From: an uncultured bacterium
Lineage (GTDB): Bacteria; Verrucomicrobiota; Lentisphaeria; Victivallales; UBA1829
Length of the DNA: 64,000 nucleotides
Assembly (NCBI GenBank): GCA_900549415.1
Contig: URNX01000005.1
Location: 36,462 to 100,461 of the forward strand
Reading direction: 5' to 3'
Positions 42,506 to 51,711 of this stretch are shown here, in pieces. Below the pieces are notes generated by a model. The model was not told the origin of the DNA. It did not search any database and saw only the letters and a list, made by a program, of their open reading frames with translations. How positions within the stretch are numbered: position 1 is the stretch's first letter; every line of letters begins with the position of its first letter. The position numbers and the translations under genes are program-made.

Positions 42506-45169
42506 ATGGCAACACAACTCATGACAGCCATGAACGGCGGCGTTCAGGCTGTTACCCCGGCTCCGAAAGCTCAGATCATCTATCTGGATTTCGACGGAGC
42601 GCAAACACGTTACGAAGGTGAACTCGCACAGTTCGATGTCACCGTGAACGACTCCGGTCTTTCCGCGGCGCAGATTGCGGAAATCACCGAAAAACTCAAT
42701 GCCGAATACGCCGGACAGAACGTCGTTTTCGTCACGGAACAACCCCTCTCCGGTGATTACTCCACCATCTACGTCGGCAAAACCGCCGACATCGAACAGA
42801 GCGGTCTTGCCGAAACCATCGACGCCGGCAACCTGAACCCCAACGACAAGGCGTTCGTCAACCTCGATTCCTCCGCTTCCTCGGAACAGATCATCAATAC
42901 CATCAGCCACGAAGTCGGCCACATCGTCTTCGGTGTCAACCACGGCGGCGAAGGTCTCGACGCCTACGGCGCGCGCAATGACATCTACAACGGCGCCAGC
43001 TCCACCGGTCTCACCATCAACGACAAGTGGTATGTCAACGACACAAAAGTCTATTCATCCAGATTCGGCTCCGCTCCCGATATCGGCACTGCGACGCTCG
43101 ACAGCGCACATGTCACCGAAGACGGCTCTCTCTACGTTTCCTCCGGCGGAACCGCAACGAACATCACCGCCGATGAGTACTCCACACTCGTCTTCTACGT
43201 TGCTCCCGACACTGTCTTTGAAGGGACCTCCAACGGCGTAGCGTTCTCCCTCCGCAACGGCGTGCTCTCCGGCTACATCAACAACGGCGGAAGCGCAACC
43301 GCGGCAGTCAACATCCAGAGCGGCGGAACCGCGACCGACATCACCTGCATCAACGGCTGGGTCCGCGTCTCCTCCGGCGGCATGCTCACCAGCAGCTACA
43401 TCTCTTCCGGCGGACGCTTCTCCCTCCTCGGCGGCGACGCCAAAGATGTTATCGTGGAAAAAGGCGCGCGGTTCATGCTCACCGTTGCCGACACCACGAA
43501 CATTGACATCACCAGCGGCGGAAGCCAGCTCCGCGTCAAGGACGGCGTTCTCTCCAACCACGTCACCGAAGGCGCCACCAGCAGCTGGATCTACGCCATC
43601 AACGGCGGAATGCTGCGCGACATCACGGCGAACGCCCAGACCTGGATCGGCGTTTCCGGTGCATACACCGAGCGCGTGACCCTCAACACGGCGGGTGCGC
43701 GTTTCGACCTCCGTTCCGGCGGAACCGCAACCGAAACCGTCATCAACAAGGGCGGCTCCATGTCCGTTTCCAACTCCCTCACGACCGCGAACAAGACGAC
43801 GGTCAATATGGGAGGAATCATGAGCGTCGTCTCCAGACCCAACGATCCGAATGACATGATCATCCGCGACACCTACGTCATGAGCGGCGGACGCGTCTCC
43901 GTCGGCATCGGAACCGTCACCGGCGAGCTCCACATGGAAGAGGGTGCAAACGTCTCCTTCACCAACAAGGTCAACTTCGACTTCGACCTCACGATCAGAA
44001 CCACCGAAGACGTTGCGCTCATTAACAACTACGGAATCATCTCCAGCGGCGAAAAAGCAACCTACTCCATCCTGATCAAGGCCGATCAGAGCAAAGGCTC
44101 CTACAACCTCGCCGACGGGGCCTCCGGCTTCGCCAACAGCGTCACGGTCAAAGTGAACGGCGAAGCGATCGGCAAAGTCCTCACGGTCTCCAGCAGCACC
44201 TCTTCCGACTTCTTCCGCATCGGCAAGATGAAGTACACGCTGACCAACAACGGCGGCGATCTCGACTTCACAATCCGCAAGGCCAAAGTGCGTCAGGACT
44301 TCGACGGCGACGGCATCAGCGACATCATCTTCCAGAAAAACGACGATCATCAGGTCGGCTACTGGATGAACGGAACCACCGACTGGCAGGGCAACGGTCA
44401 GCCGCAGCCGTCTGACTGGGTTATCGCCGGCGGCTACGACATGAACGGCGATGAAAAAGCCGACCTCGTCATGATCGGCAACACTGAAGTCAACGGCGTC
44501 AAAGGCGCGTACATCGGCTACTACGAAGGCGGCGTCACCGATGCGGCTTCCTGGAAGAACATCGGCTACCTCACCAACAGCGACAACATCCAGTGGAACA
44601 TCAAAGTCGGCAACATCACCGGCAATGAAGGCAAAAACTCCATCATCTGGCACGCGGCGGAACTCGGCGCACTCGGAATCTGGTCCGACGGAACCGACAG
44701 CTGGGTCTCCCTCGGCACCGGATTCGACAGCAACTGGACCATGCTCGGAGTCGGCGATTTCAACGGCGACGGCAAAGAGGACGTTCTCTTCTCCTATGCC
44801 GACGGCTTCTACACGACCGACATCGACGGCAACTTCCAGTCCCTCGGCTCCGCGGGAAGCGGATGGAGCGTCGCGGCAATCGGAGACTTCTCCGGCGACG
44901 ACAAGGACGACCTGATTCTCTTCAACCAGGAGACCGACTCCGTCATGAAGTTTGAAAACGGAAGCGCGGAAAAGTGGTCTTCCCTCGGTCAGCTCGATCC
45001 CTCCGACTGGACAATCGTCGGCGCGGGCGACTACGACGGCGACAGCCGTGCAGACCTGCTGGTCCGCCAGAACTCCACCGGCTCGCTCGGTTACTACGAA
45101 GGCGGCGACTTCAACAAGTGGCACGCCATCGGCAACGGCGTCGATTCGCAGTGGACGGTTCTCGCATAA
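42506..45169 (+). CDS. Surface/secreted protein: metzincin-like motif, strand-loop-strand adhesin repeats, FG-GAP/VCBS-type repeats
   Basis: 887 aa, preceded by AAGGAGATC. The N-terminal domain (~1-150) carries HEVGHIVFGVNH, close to the HExxHxxGxxH zinc motif of metzincins but with one extra residue before the third His. Residues ~195-480 consist of short repeats of autotransporter strand-loop-strand type (IQSGGTATDI, VSSGGMLTSS, LRSGGTATETVI). The C-terminal ~280 residues have at least four FG-GAP-like blades with calcium-loop signatures (DFDGDGISD, DMNGDEKAD, DFNGDGKED, DYDGDSRAD). There is no classical signal peptide and no autotransporter barrel, so the export route is open. Likely an adhesin with possible protease activity. 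Confidence 0.82.
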   Translation: MATQLMTAMNGGVQAVTPAPKAQIIYLDFDGAQTRYEGELAQFDVTVNDSGLSAAQIAEITEKLNAEYAGQNVVFVTEQPLSGDYSTIYVGKTADIEQSGLAETIDAGNLNPNDKAFVNLDSSASSEQIINTISHEVGHIVFGVNHGGEGLDAYGARNDIYNGASSTGLTINDKWYVNDTKVYSSRFGSAPDIGTATLDSAHVTEDGSLYVSSGGTATNITADEYSTLVFYVAPDTVFEGTSNGVAFSLRNGVLSGYINNGGSATAAVNIQSGGTATDITCINGWVRVSSGGMLTSSYISSGGRFSLLGGDAKDVIVEKGARFMLTVADTTNIDITSGGSQLRVKDGVLSNHVTEGATSSWIYAINGGMLRDITANAQTWIGVSGAYTERVTLNTAGARFDLRSGGTATETVINKGGSMSVSNSLTTANKTTVNMGGIMSVVSRPNDPNDMIIRDTYVMSGGRVSVGIGTVTGELHMEEGANVSFTNKVNFDFDLTIRTTEDVALINNYGIISSGEKATYSILIKADQSKGSYNLADGASGFANSVTVKVNGEAIGKVLTVSSSTSSDFFRIGKMKYTLTNNGGDLDFTIRKAKVRQDFDGDGISDIIFQKNDDHQVGYWMNGTTDWQGNGQPQPSDWVIAGGYDMNGDEKADLVMIGNTEVNGVKGAYIGYYEGGVTDAASWKNIGYLTNSDNIQWNIKVGNITGNEGKNSIIWHAAELGALGIWSDGTDSWVSLGTGFDSNWTMLGVGDFNGDGKEDVLFSYADGFYTTDIDGNFQSLGSAGSGWSVAAIGDFSGDDKDDLILFNQETDSVMKFENGSAEKWSSLGQLDPSDWTIVGAGDYDGDSRADLLVRQNSTGSLGYYEGGDFNKWHAIGNGVDSQWTVLA

Positions 45170-45191
45170 CACCAACCATCTCCCGATTCCT

Positions 45192-45229
45192 CCGCCGGTT
45201 CCTCTCCCTCCGGCGGGGAAATCTTTTTT
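45192..45229 (+). terminator. Terminator after the adhesin gene
   Basis: CCGCCGG (45192-45198) pairs with CCGGCGG (45210-45216), then GGAAATC and six T's. It ends six bases before the next ATG, so it could also act as an attenuator for that gene. Confidence 0.7.
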
Positions 45230-45234
45230 GAATC

Positions 45235-45645
45235 ATGAAAAAGAAATTATTCTTAACAGTACTTTTCTCCGGAGCTCTGCTCCTTCTCTTCATCCGCTTC
45301 CGCAGCGAGATGCCCGACCGCGAAAAAGTCGCATCCGCTCAGGACAGCGAAGAAGCCGTTCAGCTTCTCCGCATCCTCGACAAAGCGTGGAACGAAGGCA
45401 ACGAAAAACAGTTCATGAACTGCTGGGAAAATCCGCCTTCCGGCAATCAGGAGCTCGCCCGTTTCCGCCAGATGTTCGGCAACAGCAGTGAACGCGTCCC
45501 GCTCGAAGTCCAGATCGTCACCTGCTCCCCGAATGAAAAGGGCGTCTATTACGCCGACGCCATGTTCCCCGGAAGCAGCGTCCCCGTCCGCGCACATATC
45601 CGCGAAACGGAAAACGGAAAGAAGCTAATCCGTCTGGAGGACTGA
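45235..45645 (+). CDS. Small membrane-anchored/secreted hypothetical protein
   Basis: 136 aa with an N-terminal hydrophobic anchor (MKKKLFLTVLFSGALLLLFI). A ~110-residue soluble domain follows, mixed alpha/beta and resembling the SnoaL/NTF2-like size class (LRILDKAWNEGNEKQFMNCWENPP near the start), though this is a weak impression. The ATG follows the T-run of the preceding terminator, so it either has a cryptic promoter or depends on read-through. No closer identification. Confidence 0.65.
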   Translation: MKKKLFLTVLFSGALLLLFIRFRSEMPDREKVASAQDSEEAVQLLRILDKAWNEGNEKQFMNCWENPPSGNQELARFRQMFGNSSERVPLEVQIVTCSPNEKGVYYADAMFPGSSVPVRAHIRETENGKKLIRLED

Positions 45646-45675
45646 CTTTTTTTCAGAAACATTTGTAAAAATCTC

Positions 45676-45703
45676 TTGATTTTTTCAATATCCTGTCTAT
45701 ATT
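45676..45703 (+). promoter_or_regulatory. Promoter for the oxidoreductase/NUDIX/CYTH operon
   Basis: TTGATT (45676-45681), 16-bp spacer, TATATT (45698-45703). The ATG at 45763 follows after a 59-base leader with GAGAGGAGGG. Confidence 0.6.
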
Positions 45704-45762
45704 GCACAATATCACGGAAAACGTTTCGTTTTATTGTTATCATCAGAGAGGAGGAGGGAATC

Positions 45763-46755
45763 ATGAAAAACATCACGGTCATCGGATGCGGAATTGCCGG
45801 ATTCACTGCAGCCAAATCCCTGCGTGCAAAAATGCCGGATGCGGAAATCGTCCTCCTCGATTCCGGCATGCACGGACTCTATTCGCGGATCCGTCTCCCC
45901 GAAGTTCTGGCGGGATCTCTGCCGGAGGAAAAACTCGTGCTTGCCTCTCCCGAATCAATCCGTGCTCTCGGGATTGATTTCCGTCCCGCCTCCAGCGCTG
46001 CCGCAATCCATCCGGAGCAAAAACGAGTCGAACTCTCTGATTCACAAACACTTGCATACGACACGCTGATTCTTGCGACCGGAGCGGACGCCGCCCTGCC
46101 CCCGATTCAGGGTGCGGAACCGGATATGACGCTCCGCTCTCTCGAAGATGTTCAGCGCATTCTCCGGCAGATGCCTGGCACGAAATCCGCAACCGTCATC
46201 GGCGGCGGACTGCTCGGACTCGAAGCCGCATACGCGCTGCTTCAGCGCGGACTGAAAGTCACGATCATCGAAATGCAGCCGCGTCTTCTCCCGCGCCAGC
46301 TCTCCGAAGCGGAATCCACGATTCTGAGCAGAAAATTTGATGAACTCGGCTACCGCGTCTTCACCGGACGCTCCACGCAATCGCTTGTCCCCGTTGACGG
46401 CGGCTGGAAGATTCGTCTGGATGACGGAACGGAATTTGAAACGGGACTCGTCCTCATTTCCGCCGGCATCCGTCCCCGCTCGGATCTGGCAAAGGCGGCC
46501 GGAGCGGAAACCGACCGCGGAATTGTTGTCGATGACCGTTTCGCGACCTCGCTTCCGGATGTGTATGCCATCGGCGACTGCGCGCAGTTTGAAGGCAAAG
46601 TCAACGGGCTCTGGGCGGCGGCAAAAGATCAGGGAACCGCGCTGGCGGCAATCCTCGCAGGGGAACAGGAAAAATTCATCTCTCCGGTTTACGAACCATC
46701 TCTCAAGATTCCGGGGATAAAATTGAAAGAGATCAGAATGGCGGTTCATGCATGA
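45763..46755 (+). CDS. NAD(P)/FAD-dependent oxidoreductase (rubredoxin-reductase/NirB-N-terminal type)
   Basis: 330 aa from the ATG at 45763, which has a strong GAGGAGGG site. Two nucleotide-binding folds: FAD at the N-terminus (VIGCGIAGFTAAKSL) and NAD(P) near residue 145 (ATVIGGGLLGLEAAYALLQRG), with the C-terminal FAD motif DVYAIGDCAQF. There is no CxxC disulphide pair. The protein lacks the additional domains of nitrite reductase, so a rubredoxin or ferredoxin reductase-like role is likely; the electron partner is unknown. It starts a four-gene operon with overlapping genes. Confidence 0.88.
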   Translation: MKNITVIGCGIAGFTAAKSLRAKMPDAEIVLLDSGMHGLYSRIRLPEVLAGSLPEEKLVLASPESIRALGIDFRPASSAAAIHPEQKRVELSDSQTLAYDTLILATGADAALPPIQGAEPDMTLRSLEDVQRILRQMPGTKSATVIGGGLLGLEAAYALLQRGLKVTIIEMQPRLLPRQLSEAESTILSRKFDELGYRVFTGRSTQSLVPVDGGWKIRLDDGTEFETGLVLISAGIRPRSDLAKAAGAETDRGIVVDDRFATSLPDVYAIGDCAQFEGKVNGLWAAAKDQGTALAAILAGEQEKFISPVYEPSLKIPGIKLKEIRMAVHA

Positions 46756-47144
46756 CAATCCGACTTCACAGACGTAAAAACTATTCCGAAATCACCGTGG
46801 AAAACGGGGTTGTGAACTTCCCCCGCGAACAAGTGGAGCTGAAAGACGTCAAACAGTTCAGCGTGGATCACCGCGCATTCACCTGCACAACGGCGGTGAT
46901 TCTCTTCATCCTCGGCTCGCTCGCGTGTCTCTGGTACATGCCCGCCTACATCATTCTGGTCGCCGGATGCATTTTCATCTGGCTCAAAGTCGAATTCTCA
47001 CGGTATGTGGAACTGAAAATCGTGTTCAAGGACGGAAAAGTGAAGCGGATGCTCTCCTCCTCCATCACCGAACGCGTCGCGCTGTACCGTCTTTACGACC
47101 GGCTTGCCGCGGCGCTGCGGAAATTCAACGAAAGCGCAAAATGA
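46752..47144 (+). CDS. Small membrane protein, two TM segments (DUF6232-like layout)
   Basis: 130 aa, overlapping the oxidoreductase stop by ATGA and the NUDIX start by ATGA. A short beta-rich N-terminus is followed by a helical hairpin (TAVILFILGSLACLWYMPAYIILVAGCIFIWL, residues ~45-76) and a C-terminal strand-helix part (ELKIVFKDGKVKRML). This layout matches small bacterial membrane proteins of DUF6232 type, but I am not sure of the family. Function unknown. Confidence 0.7.
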   Translation: MTIRLHRRKNYSEITVENGVVNFPREQVELKDVKQFSVDHRAFTCTTAVILFILGSLACLWYMPAYIILVAGCIFIWLKVEFSRYVELKIVFKDGKVKRMLSSSITERVALYRLYDRLAAALRKFNESAK

Positions 47145-47641
47145 AAACCGTCAATCTGAAAGCCGCAGTCAAGCCGCGTCCGGCGAAAAAAGTCTCACCG
47201 AAAGCGAAGCTGATCCAGCAGTCCGGAAGCGCTCCGTACATTGTGTACGGCGATGAAATCCGCGTCATGCTTGTCACCCCCTCCGCGGGCGGCGGCTGGA
47301 TTCTCCCGAAAGGCAACATCGCCAAGCGCATGGATACGCTCAAATCCGCGGCGAAAGAGGCATTCGAAGAGGCCGGAGTGGTCGGAGAATGCGAAAACAA
47401 TGTGCTCGGCGTCATCAACTTCAGCAAAACGGCTTCCGGCATTGCATCCGCCCGCATCTATCCGCTTGCAATCCAACGGATTCTGCCGCGCTGGGAAGAG
47501 GAAGGGACACGCTCGCGCCGTCTGTTCCTCATCGACCGAGCAATCCGCATCATGAAAACCGAAGAGTCCGCCGAGGTGCTCCGCAACCTCAAGACTCTGA
47601 TTCTTTCCCGCATGGAGACTCAGCATGGGCATGGAAATTGA
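47141..47641 (+). CDS. NUDIX hydrolase (DIPP/Ap4A-like) with degenerate NUDIX box
   Basis: 166 aa from the ATG at 47141 (coupled by ATGA); the longer frame upstream overlaps the previous gene fully. The NUDIX box is GNIAKRMDTLKSAAKEAFEEAGV. The helix with E-A-F-E-E is kept, but the canonical Glu is Met and the Arg is Lys. The preceding WILPKGNI resembles diphosphoinositol-polyphosphate/Ap4A hydrolases. It would hydrolyse a nucleoside or inositol pyrophosphate-type substrate. It overlaps a CYTH triphosphatase gene by 17 bases. Confidence 0.85.
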   Translation: MKTVNLKAAVKPRPAKKVSPKAKLIQQSGSAPYIVYGDEIRVMLVTPSAGGGWILPKGNIAKRMDTLKSAAKEAFEEAGVVGECENNVLGVINFSKTASGIASARIYPLAIQRILPRWEEEGTRSRRLFLIDRAIRIMKTEESAEVLRNLKTLILSRMETQHGHGN

Positions 47642-48107
47642 ACGCAAGTTCCTTCTGAACGACGATTCCTGGCGTAAAAACGTCACTCAATCCACGGTTT
47701 TCAAACAGCGCTATCTGCCGCTCTCCGGCGGCGCCGCCTACGTCTCCGGACGCGTCCGGATCGCAGGCGAAAAAGCGTTCCTCACGCTCAAAAGTGCGGC
47801 AAAAGGATTCTCCCGGAACGAATTCGAATACGAAATTCCCGTTGCAGACGCCGAACAGATGCTCAACCTTTTCTGCGTCGGCGGAGCTATCGACAAGGTG
47901 CGCCATATCGTCGTTTATCAGGGATTCCGCTGGGAAATCGACGAATTCCGCGGGGAGAACACAGGACTCTTCATTGCGGAAATTGAACTCGAATCCGAAA
48001 CACAGTCCTTCCCGCGTCCCGAATGGCTCGGGAAAGAAGTGACCGGCGACCACCGCTACGCCAATTCTCAGCTTGCGCGCACGCCGTATTCGCAGTGGAA
48101 AAAATAA
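47625..48107 (+). CDS. CYTH-domain triphosphate tunnel protein
   Basis: 160 aa. The N-terminal signature MEIERKFLL and the charged strands R-V-R-I, FLTLKSA, NEFEYEIP, EIDEF and FIAEIELES form the eight-stranded CYTH tunnel. Bacterial members hydrolyse tripolyphosphate or nucleoside triphosphates, and a few cyclise ATP. All main basic and acidic tunnel residues appear to be present. Last gene of the operon. It ends 12 bases before the convergent kinase-LRR gene. Confidence 0.92.
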   Translation: MGMEIERKFLLNDDSWRKNVTQSTVFKQRYLPLSGGAAYVSGRVRIAGEKAFLTLKSAAKGFSRNEFEYEIPVADAEQMLNLFCVGGAIDKVRHIVVYQGFRWEIDEFRGENTGLFIAEIELESETQSFPRPEWLGKEVTGDHRYANSQLARTPYSQWKK

Positions 48108-48119
48108 ATCGGGGAATCT

Positions 48120-51100
48120 CTATTTCCATTCCAGCACAAGCGGAAACACCCGTGCGGAATCCCGGTTGACCACAACGCCGTTCCGCCCCGGACGGCGATC
48201 CAGAAAACAGCCGGAATGCGGCTCAACCGTTTCCGCAAACGTTTTTTCATCCACCCAGAACGGCGTCTTGAGAATCCGGAAAAGCTCCGCCTGTTCACGG
48301 GAATTTTCCCATGCCGGCAGAGCCGCACCGAGCCGAGACGCCGCCGATTGCGCCGATTCGCAATTCATCATCACCGGAATCAGCGAATAACGTTTCCCGT
48401 TGATCTCATACGCCATATTCCTCAGCCTGCCGCCGCTGTTGTCCAGATACGCATCAAGCACCCGGAGCTGCTGCCGCAGACGCATCGCGGATTCCCCCGC
48501 AACGCTCCGTTCGTACAGATGCTCGGCGCTCCCGCGCTCCATCTTCGCATCATGAAACAGGAAAAATTCGCGCGGCGGACGCAGAAGCAGCGTTCCGAAT
48601 GATGTTACGGAACTGCCCGAAACAAACAGGCGTTCCAGATCCAGTGTGCTCAGCGGATCAAGCTCCGCAACCGGATTGCCGAAACAGTTCAGCGACCGGA
48701 GCTCCGTCAGATTCTTCAGCGGCAAAAGGTCGGCAACTCGGTTTCCGCAAAGCGAAAGATCGGTCAGCATCCGGCATTGAGCCAGCGGAACCAGCGAAAG
48801 AACCCGGTTGTCCGAGGCATCCAGCACCGTCAATTGCGTCATGTTCCGGAGCGGCGCGAGGTCGGAAACGCGATTGCCTTCCAGATAAAGCGCCCTCAGA
48901 CCCGCCGTCTCCGCAAGCGAAGCAAGCGATTCGACACGGTTGTACGCCAGATTCAAAACCTCCAGCGGCATTCCTTCGAGAGCGGAAATATCCCCGATGG
49001 AATTGCCCGTCAAATTCAGATTCCGGAGCGGCAGGCCATGAAGAACCTGAATATCGGAAATACGGTTGTTCGACAGATTCAGAACCTCCAGCGGCATTTT
49101 GTGAAGCGGAAGGACGGAGGTAATCTCATTGAACTGCGCCGAAAGCGACTTCAGCGGCATTCCCAGCAGCGGACGCAGCTCGCGTATGCGGTTCCGGCTT
49201 ATGTCAAGCGTCTCAAGTTTCATTCCGGCGAGCGGAGCAAGCGATTCAATTCCGCAGCCACGCAGAGTCAGATGTTTCAGATTCAGCTTCCGCAGGAACT
49301 CGATGTTTGCGGCAGGCGTCCGGTTCAGAACAAGCGTCTCAAGCGGCAAGGAGGCAAGCGGAGACGGATCGGGAATGCGGCAGTCGCGCAGAACCAGCAC
49401 ACGCAGACGCCCTCCCCGCAGTGGCTCAAAACTTTGCGGCCGGGCATTCAGCAGAGTCAGTCCGCTGACCGGAATTCCCTTCAGCGCGGAAAGGTCGCGC
49501 ACCGAATCTCCGGAAGCAAGCAGGTGAAATCCACCGTATTCCAAATTGAAACGGATCTGCGCCCCCTTCCAGTTCTTCCGAAGCAATTCTTCCCACTGCG
49601 GAATACGCGAACGGTACACTTGAAGCAGACGCGCCGTGCGCAGACCGTCCGCCGCACGCTTGCGTCGCTCCGGAGAAGTCGCCGACTCCTCCGCTTCGTT
49701 GAACAGCTCCTCCGCCGCGGCAAAGCTGCCTTTGCGCAGAAGCTGTTCCGCAATATCCAGAATATCCGCACGGATCGACGCTCCGAGCGTCATAAGTTTA
49801 ACGCTCTGCACCGTTGCGGCGCACTTGCTGAACGAGAGCGCCGCCGGAATCATCCGCCCCGGCAGAGCGCTGACGCGGCGCGGTTCGACAAATCGCAGAA
49901 CCTCTTTGCCCTGCACACTCATTTTCAGAGCAGTTCCTTCCGGCTCGGATGTGACAATGACATCAACTTTCCACGCCTCGCCGACGGGCGGATGCGCCAC
50001 TTTTGCCTCAGCGAGCAGCTCCTCGCTGTGTCCGCGGTGAAGAGTCACATACGCATTCTGCAGAGGATAAAGGGTGAAGACATAACCGTCGTTGAACCCT
50101 GTGTTGTTGAGTGTCATCTGCACTGCAGCGCCGGGGACGGCGTCATCGACAGCGAACTCGGTCATCATACGCAAATCGTTGGAACGCAAAGAACTTGAGA
50201 ACAGCATATCAAGCGGATACGCCATTGCGAAAACGCGGATTCCCTCCGCAGCCGGCTTCACATAGCGCCGCACCTGCGAAGCCGCAAGAGTCGTCCTGTG
50301 ATTCAGCTGGAACTTCCAGCGGTCGGAAAAATCGGGCTCCGTGAAATCGTCGGAGAATTTGAGCTTCCATTCCCGGAGATTTTCGCGGCGAATGCGCGAT
50401 TCTAGTCCGCTGAACGCCCGTTCCGCCGCGATCCGCGCCTGCTCGGAACGTCCGAACACCTGCTCGCTGAGCGCCCGTGTGTAAAGATGAATTGCGACGA
50501 ATGTCAGCACGATTCCGATCGTGAGAACGATTGAGAAAACGACATAAATCTGAATCCGGTTCCGCTTCAGCCAAAGCAGGAAACGGGTGGAAAGCCCCGC
50601 GTTTTCCGCAACCGTTGCAAAACCGTTCTGATAAGCGATGATATCTTCACGGAGCGCCTGCACGCTCGGATAGCGTCGTTCAGGCGAAAGCGCCATTGCG
50701 CGCAGCACGATGAATTCCAGCGGAGCCGGCACGCGGCGCCCGTCCTTCAGCGCCAGCGGCGTGATGCCTCCGGTCGTGACGTTCTGAAGAATCTCTTCCA
50801 TCGTGCGTCCCTCGTAGGGAGTATGCAAAGCGATGAGAGTATAAAGGATTGCGCCGAGGGAATAAATATCGGTCCATCGTCCGCGCCGACTGTTCTGTCC
50901 GGAGGCCTGTTCGGGGGCCATATACTCCGGCGTGCCGCGGATGACGCCGTCCATCGTGACGCCGACGGACGCGGAGAGGTTCGGAAACGCGGGGACATCC
51001 GGTTCCACATCGCCAACCCGCCGGGCGATACCCCAGTCGAGCACCAGCACTTCACCGTACTCTCCGACCTGAATGTTGTCTGGTTTGAGATCGAGATGAA

Positions 51101-51572
51101 TGATTCCGCGCGAGTGTGCGAATGCAATCGCATCGCACACTTTGAGGAAGATTTCGAGTCTGGCATGAAGCGGGAACCGTTTCTGCAGTCCGGGATCGTC
51201 TTTTCTCAACCCGTCGATAATCTGTTCGAGAGAGAGTCCGTGAACCAGCTTCATGGTAAAATAGGGAACGCCGCTCCGTCCTCTTCCGATGTCATGAACG
51301 GGAACGATATTGGGATGTTCGAGAGATGCGGTGATTCGAGCCTCTTCGAGGAAGCGGAGCTGTTTTTCCGGTGAAGCGTCCTTAGAAATAGCCATCGCGA
51401 TGCTTCGTCCGACATTGAGGTCATCGGTCTGCAGAACGATTTTCATTCCGCCTGAACCGATCACATTCCGGTTATGATAGCGTTCATTTGGCGAAGCAGT
51501 AATCCGTTCCGCCGGAATTTTCCGAGTATCGCTTCCGATTGTCTGAGTTTTTCCCGGGTCGAAATCCTTCAT
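48120..51572 (-). CDS. Transmembrane Ser/Thr kinase with concanavalin-like and leucine-rich-repeat domains
   Basis: 1150 aa from the ATG at 51572 (CAGGAGTGAGA upstream; a GTG two codons earlier is possible). Kinase domain at ~35-310: glycine loop GSGGMKIVL, SIAMAIS where the VAIK lysine should be, HLDLKPDN instead of HRD, DWG instead of DFG. A TM helix lies at ~340-365, then a jelly-roll domain (~385-600), a helical linker, leucine-rich repeats at ~740-985 (LETLDISRNRIRELRPLLGMPLKSL pattern) and a C-terminal domain. Topology suggests an extracytoplasmic sensor and a cytoplasmic kinase. The replaced lysine may mean low activity or an atypical mechanism. Confidence 0.9.
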   Translation of the reverse strand: MKDFDPGKTQTIGSDTRKIPAERITASPNERYHNRNVIGSGGMKIVLQTDDLNVGRSIAMAISKDASPEKQLRFLEEARITASLEHPNIVPVHDIGRGRSGVPYFTMKLVHGLSLEQIIDGLRKDDPGLQKRFPLHARLEIFLKVCDAIAFAHSRGIIHLDLKPDNIQVGEYGEVLVLDWGIARRVGDVEPDVPAFPNLSASVGVTMDGVIRGTPEYMAPEQASGQNSRRGRWTDIYSLGAILYTLIALHTPYEGRTMEEILQNVTTGGITPLALKDGRRVPAPLEFIVLRAMALSPERRYPSVQALREDIIAYQNGFATVAENAGLSTRFLLWLKRNRIQIYVVFSIVLTIGIVLTFVAIHLYTRALSEQVFGRSEQARIAAERAFSGLESRIRRENLREWKLKFSDDFTEPDFSDRWKFQLNHRTTLAASQVRRYVKPAAEGIRVFAMAYPLDMLFSSSLRSNDLRMMTEFAVDDAVPGAAVQMTLNNTGFNDGYVFTLYPLQNAYVTLHRGHSEELLAEAKVAHPPVGEAWKVDVIVTSEPEGTALKMSVQGKEVLRFVEPRRVSALPGRMIPAALSFSKCAATVQSVKLMTLGASIRADILDIAEQLLRKGSFAAAEELFNEAEESATSPERRKRAADGLRTARLLQVYRSRIPQWEELLRKNWKGAQIRFNLEYGGFHLLASGDSVRDLSALKGIPVSGLTLLNARPQSFEPLRGGRLRVLVLRDCRIPDPSPLASLPLETLVLNRTPAANIEFLRKLNLKHLTLRGCGIESLAPLAGMKLETLDISRNRIRELRPLLGMPLKSLSAQFNEITSVLPLHKMPLEVLNLSNNRISDIQVLHGLPLRNLNLTGNSIGDISALEGMPLEVLNLAYNRVESLASLAETAGLRALYLEGNRVSDLAPLRNMTQLTVLDASDNRVLSLVPLAQCRMLTDLSLCGNRVADLLPLKNLTELRSLNCFGNPVAELDPLSTLDLERLFVSGSSVTSFGTLLLRPPREFFLFHDAKMERGSAEHLYERSVAGESAMRLRQQLRVLDAYLDNSGGRLRNMAYEINGKRYSLIPVMMNCESAQSAASRLGAALPAWENSREQAELFRILKTPFWVDEKTFAETVEPHSGCFLDRRPGRNGVVVNRDSARVFPLVLEWK

Positions 51573-51674
51573 TCTCACTCCTGTTCAACGGGATATATCA
51601 TACATTCAGATACGGCCAAATACAAGCATGAAAAAATTTTTCCGGCGAAAAAAAATGATTGGATATCTGGAAAG

Positions 51675-51698
51675 GAGCCGGAGTTTTTCCTCCGGCTC
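51675..51698 (-). terminator. Hairpin after the type III CRISPR effector operon
   Basis: GAGCCGGAG (51675-51683) pairs perfectly with CTCCGGCTC (51690-51698), 6-base loop. The T-run on the minus-strand side is weak, so termination is likely but not certain. It lies 14 bases beyond the last cas gene. Confidence 0.6.
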
Positions 51699-51711
51699 TT
51701 GTGTTCTACGT

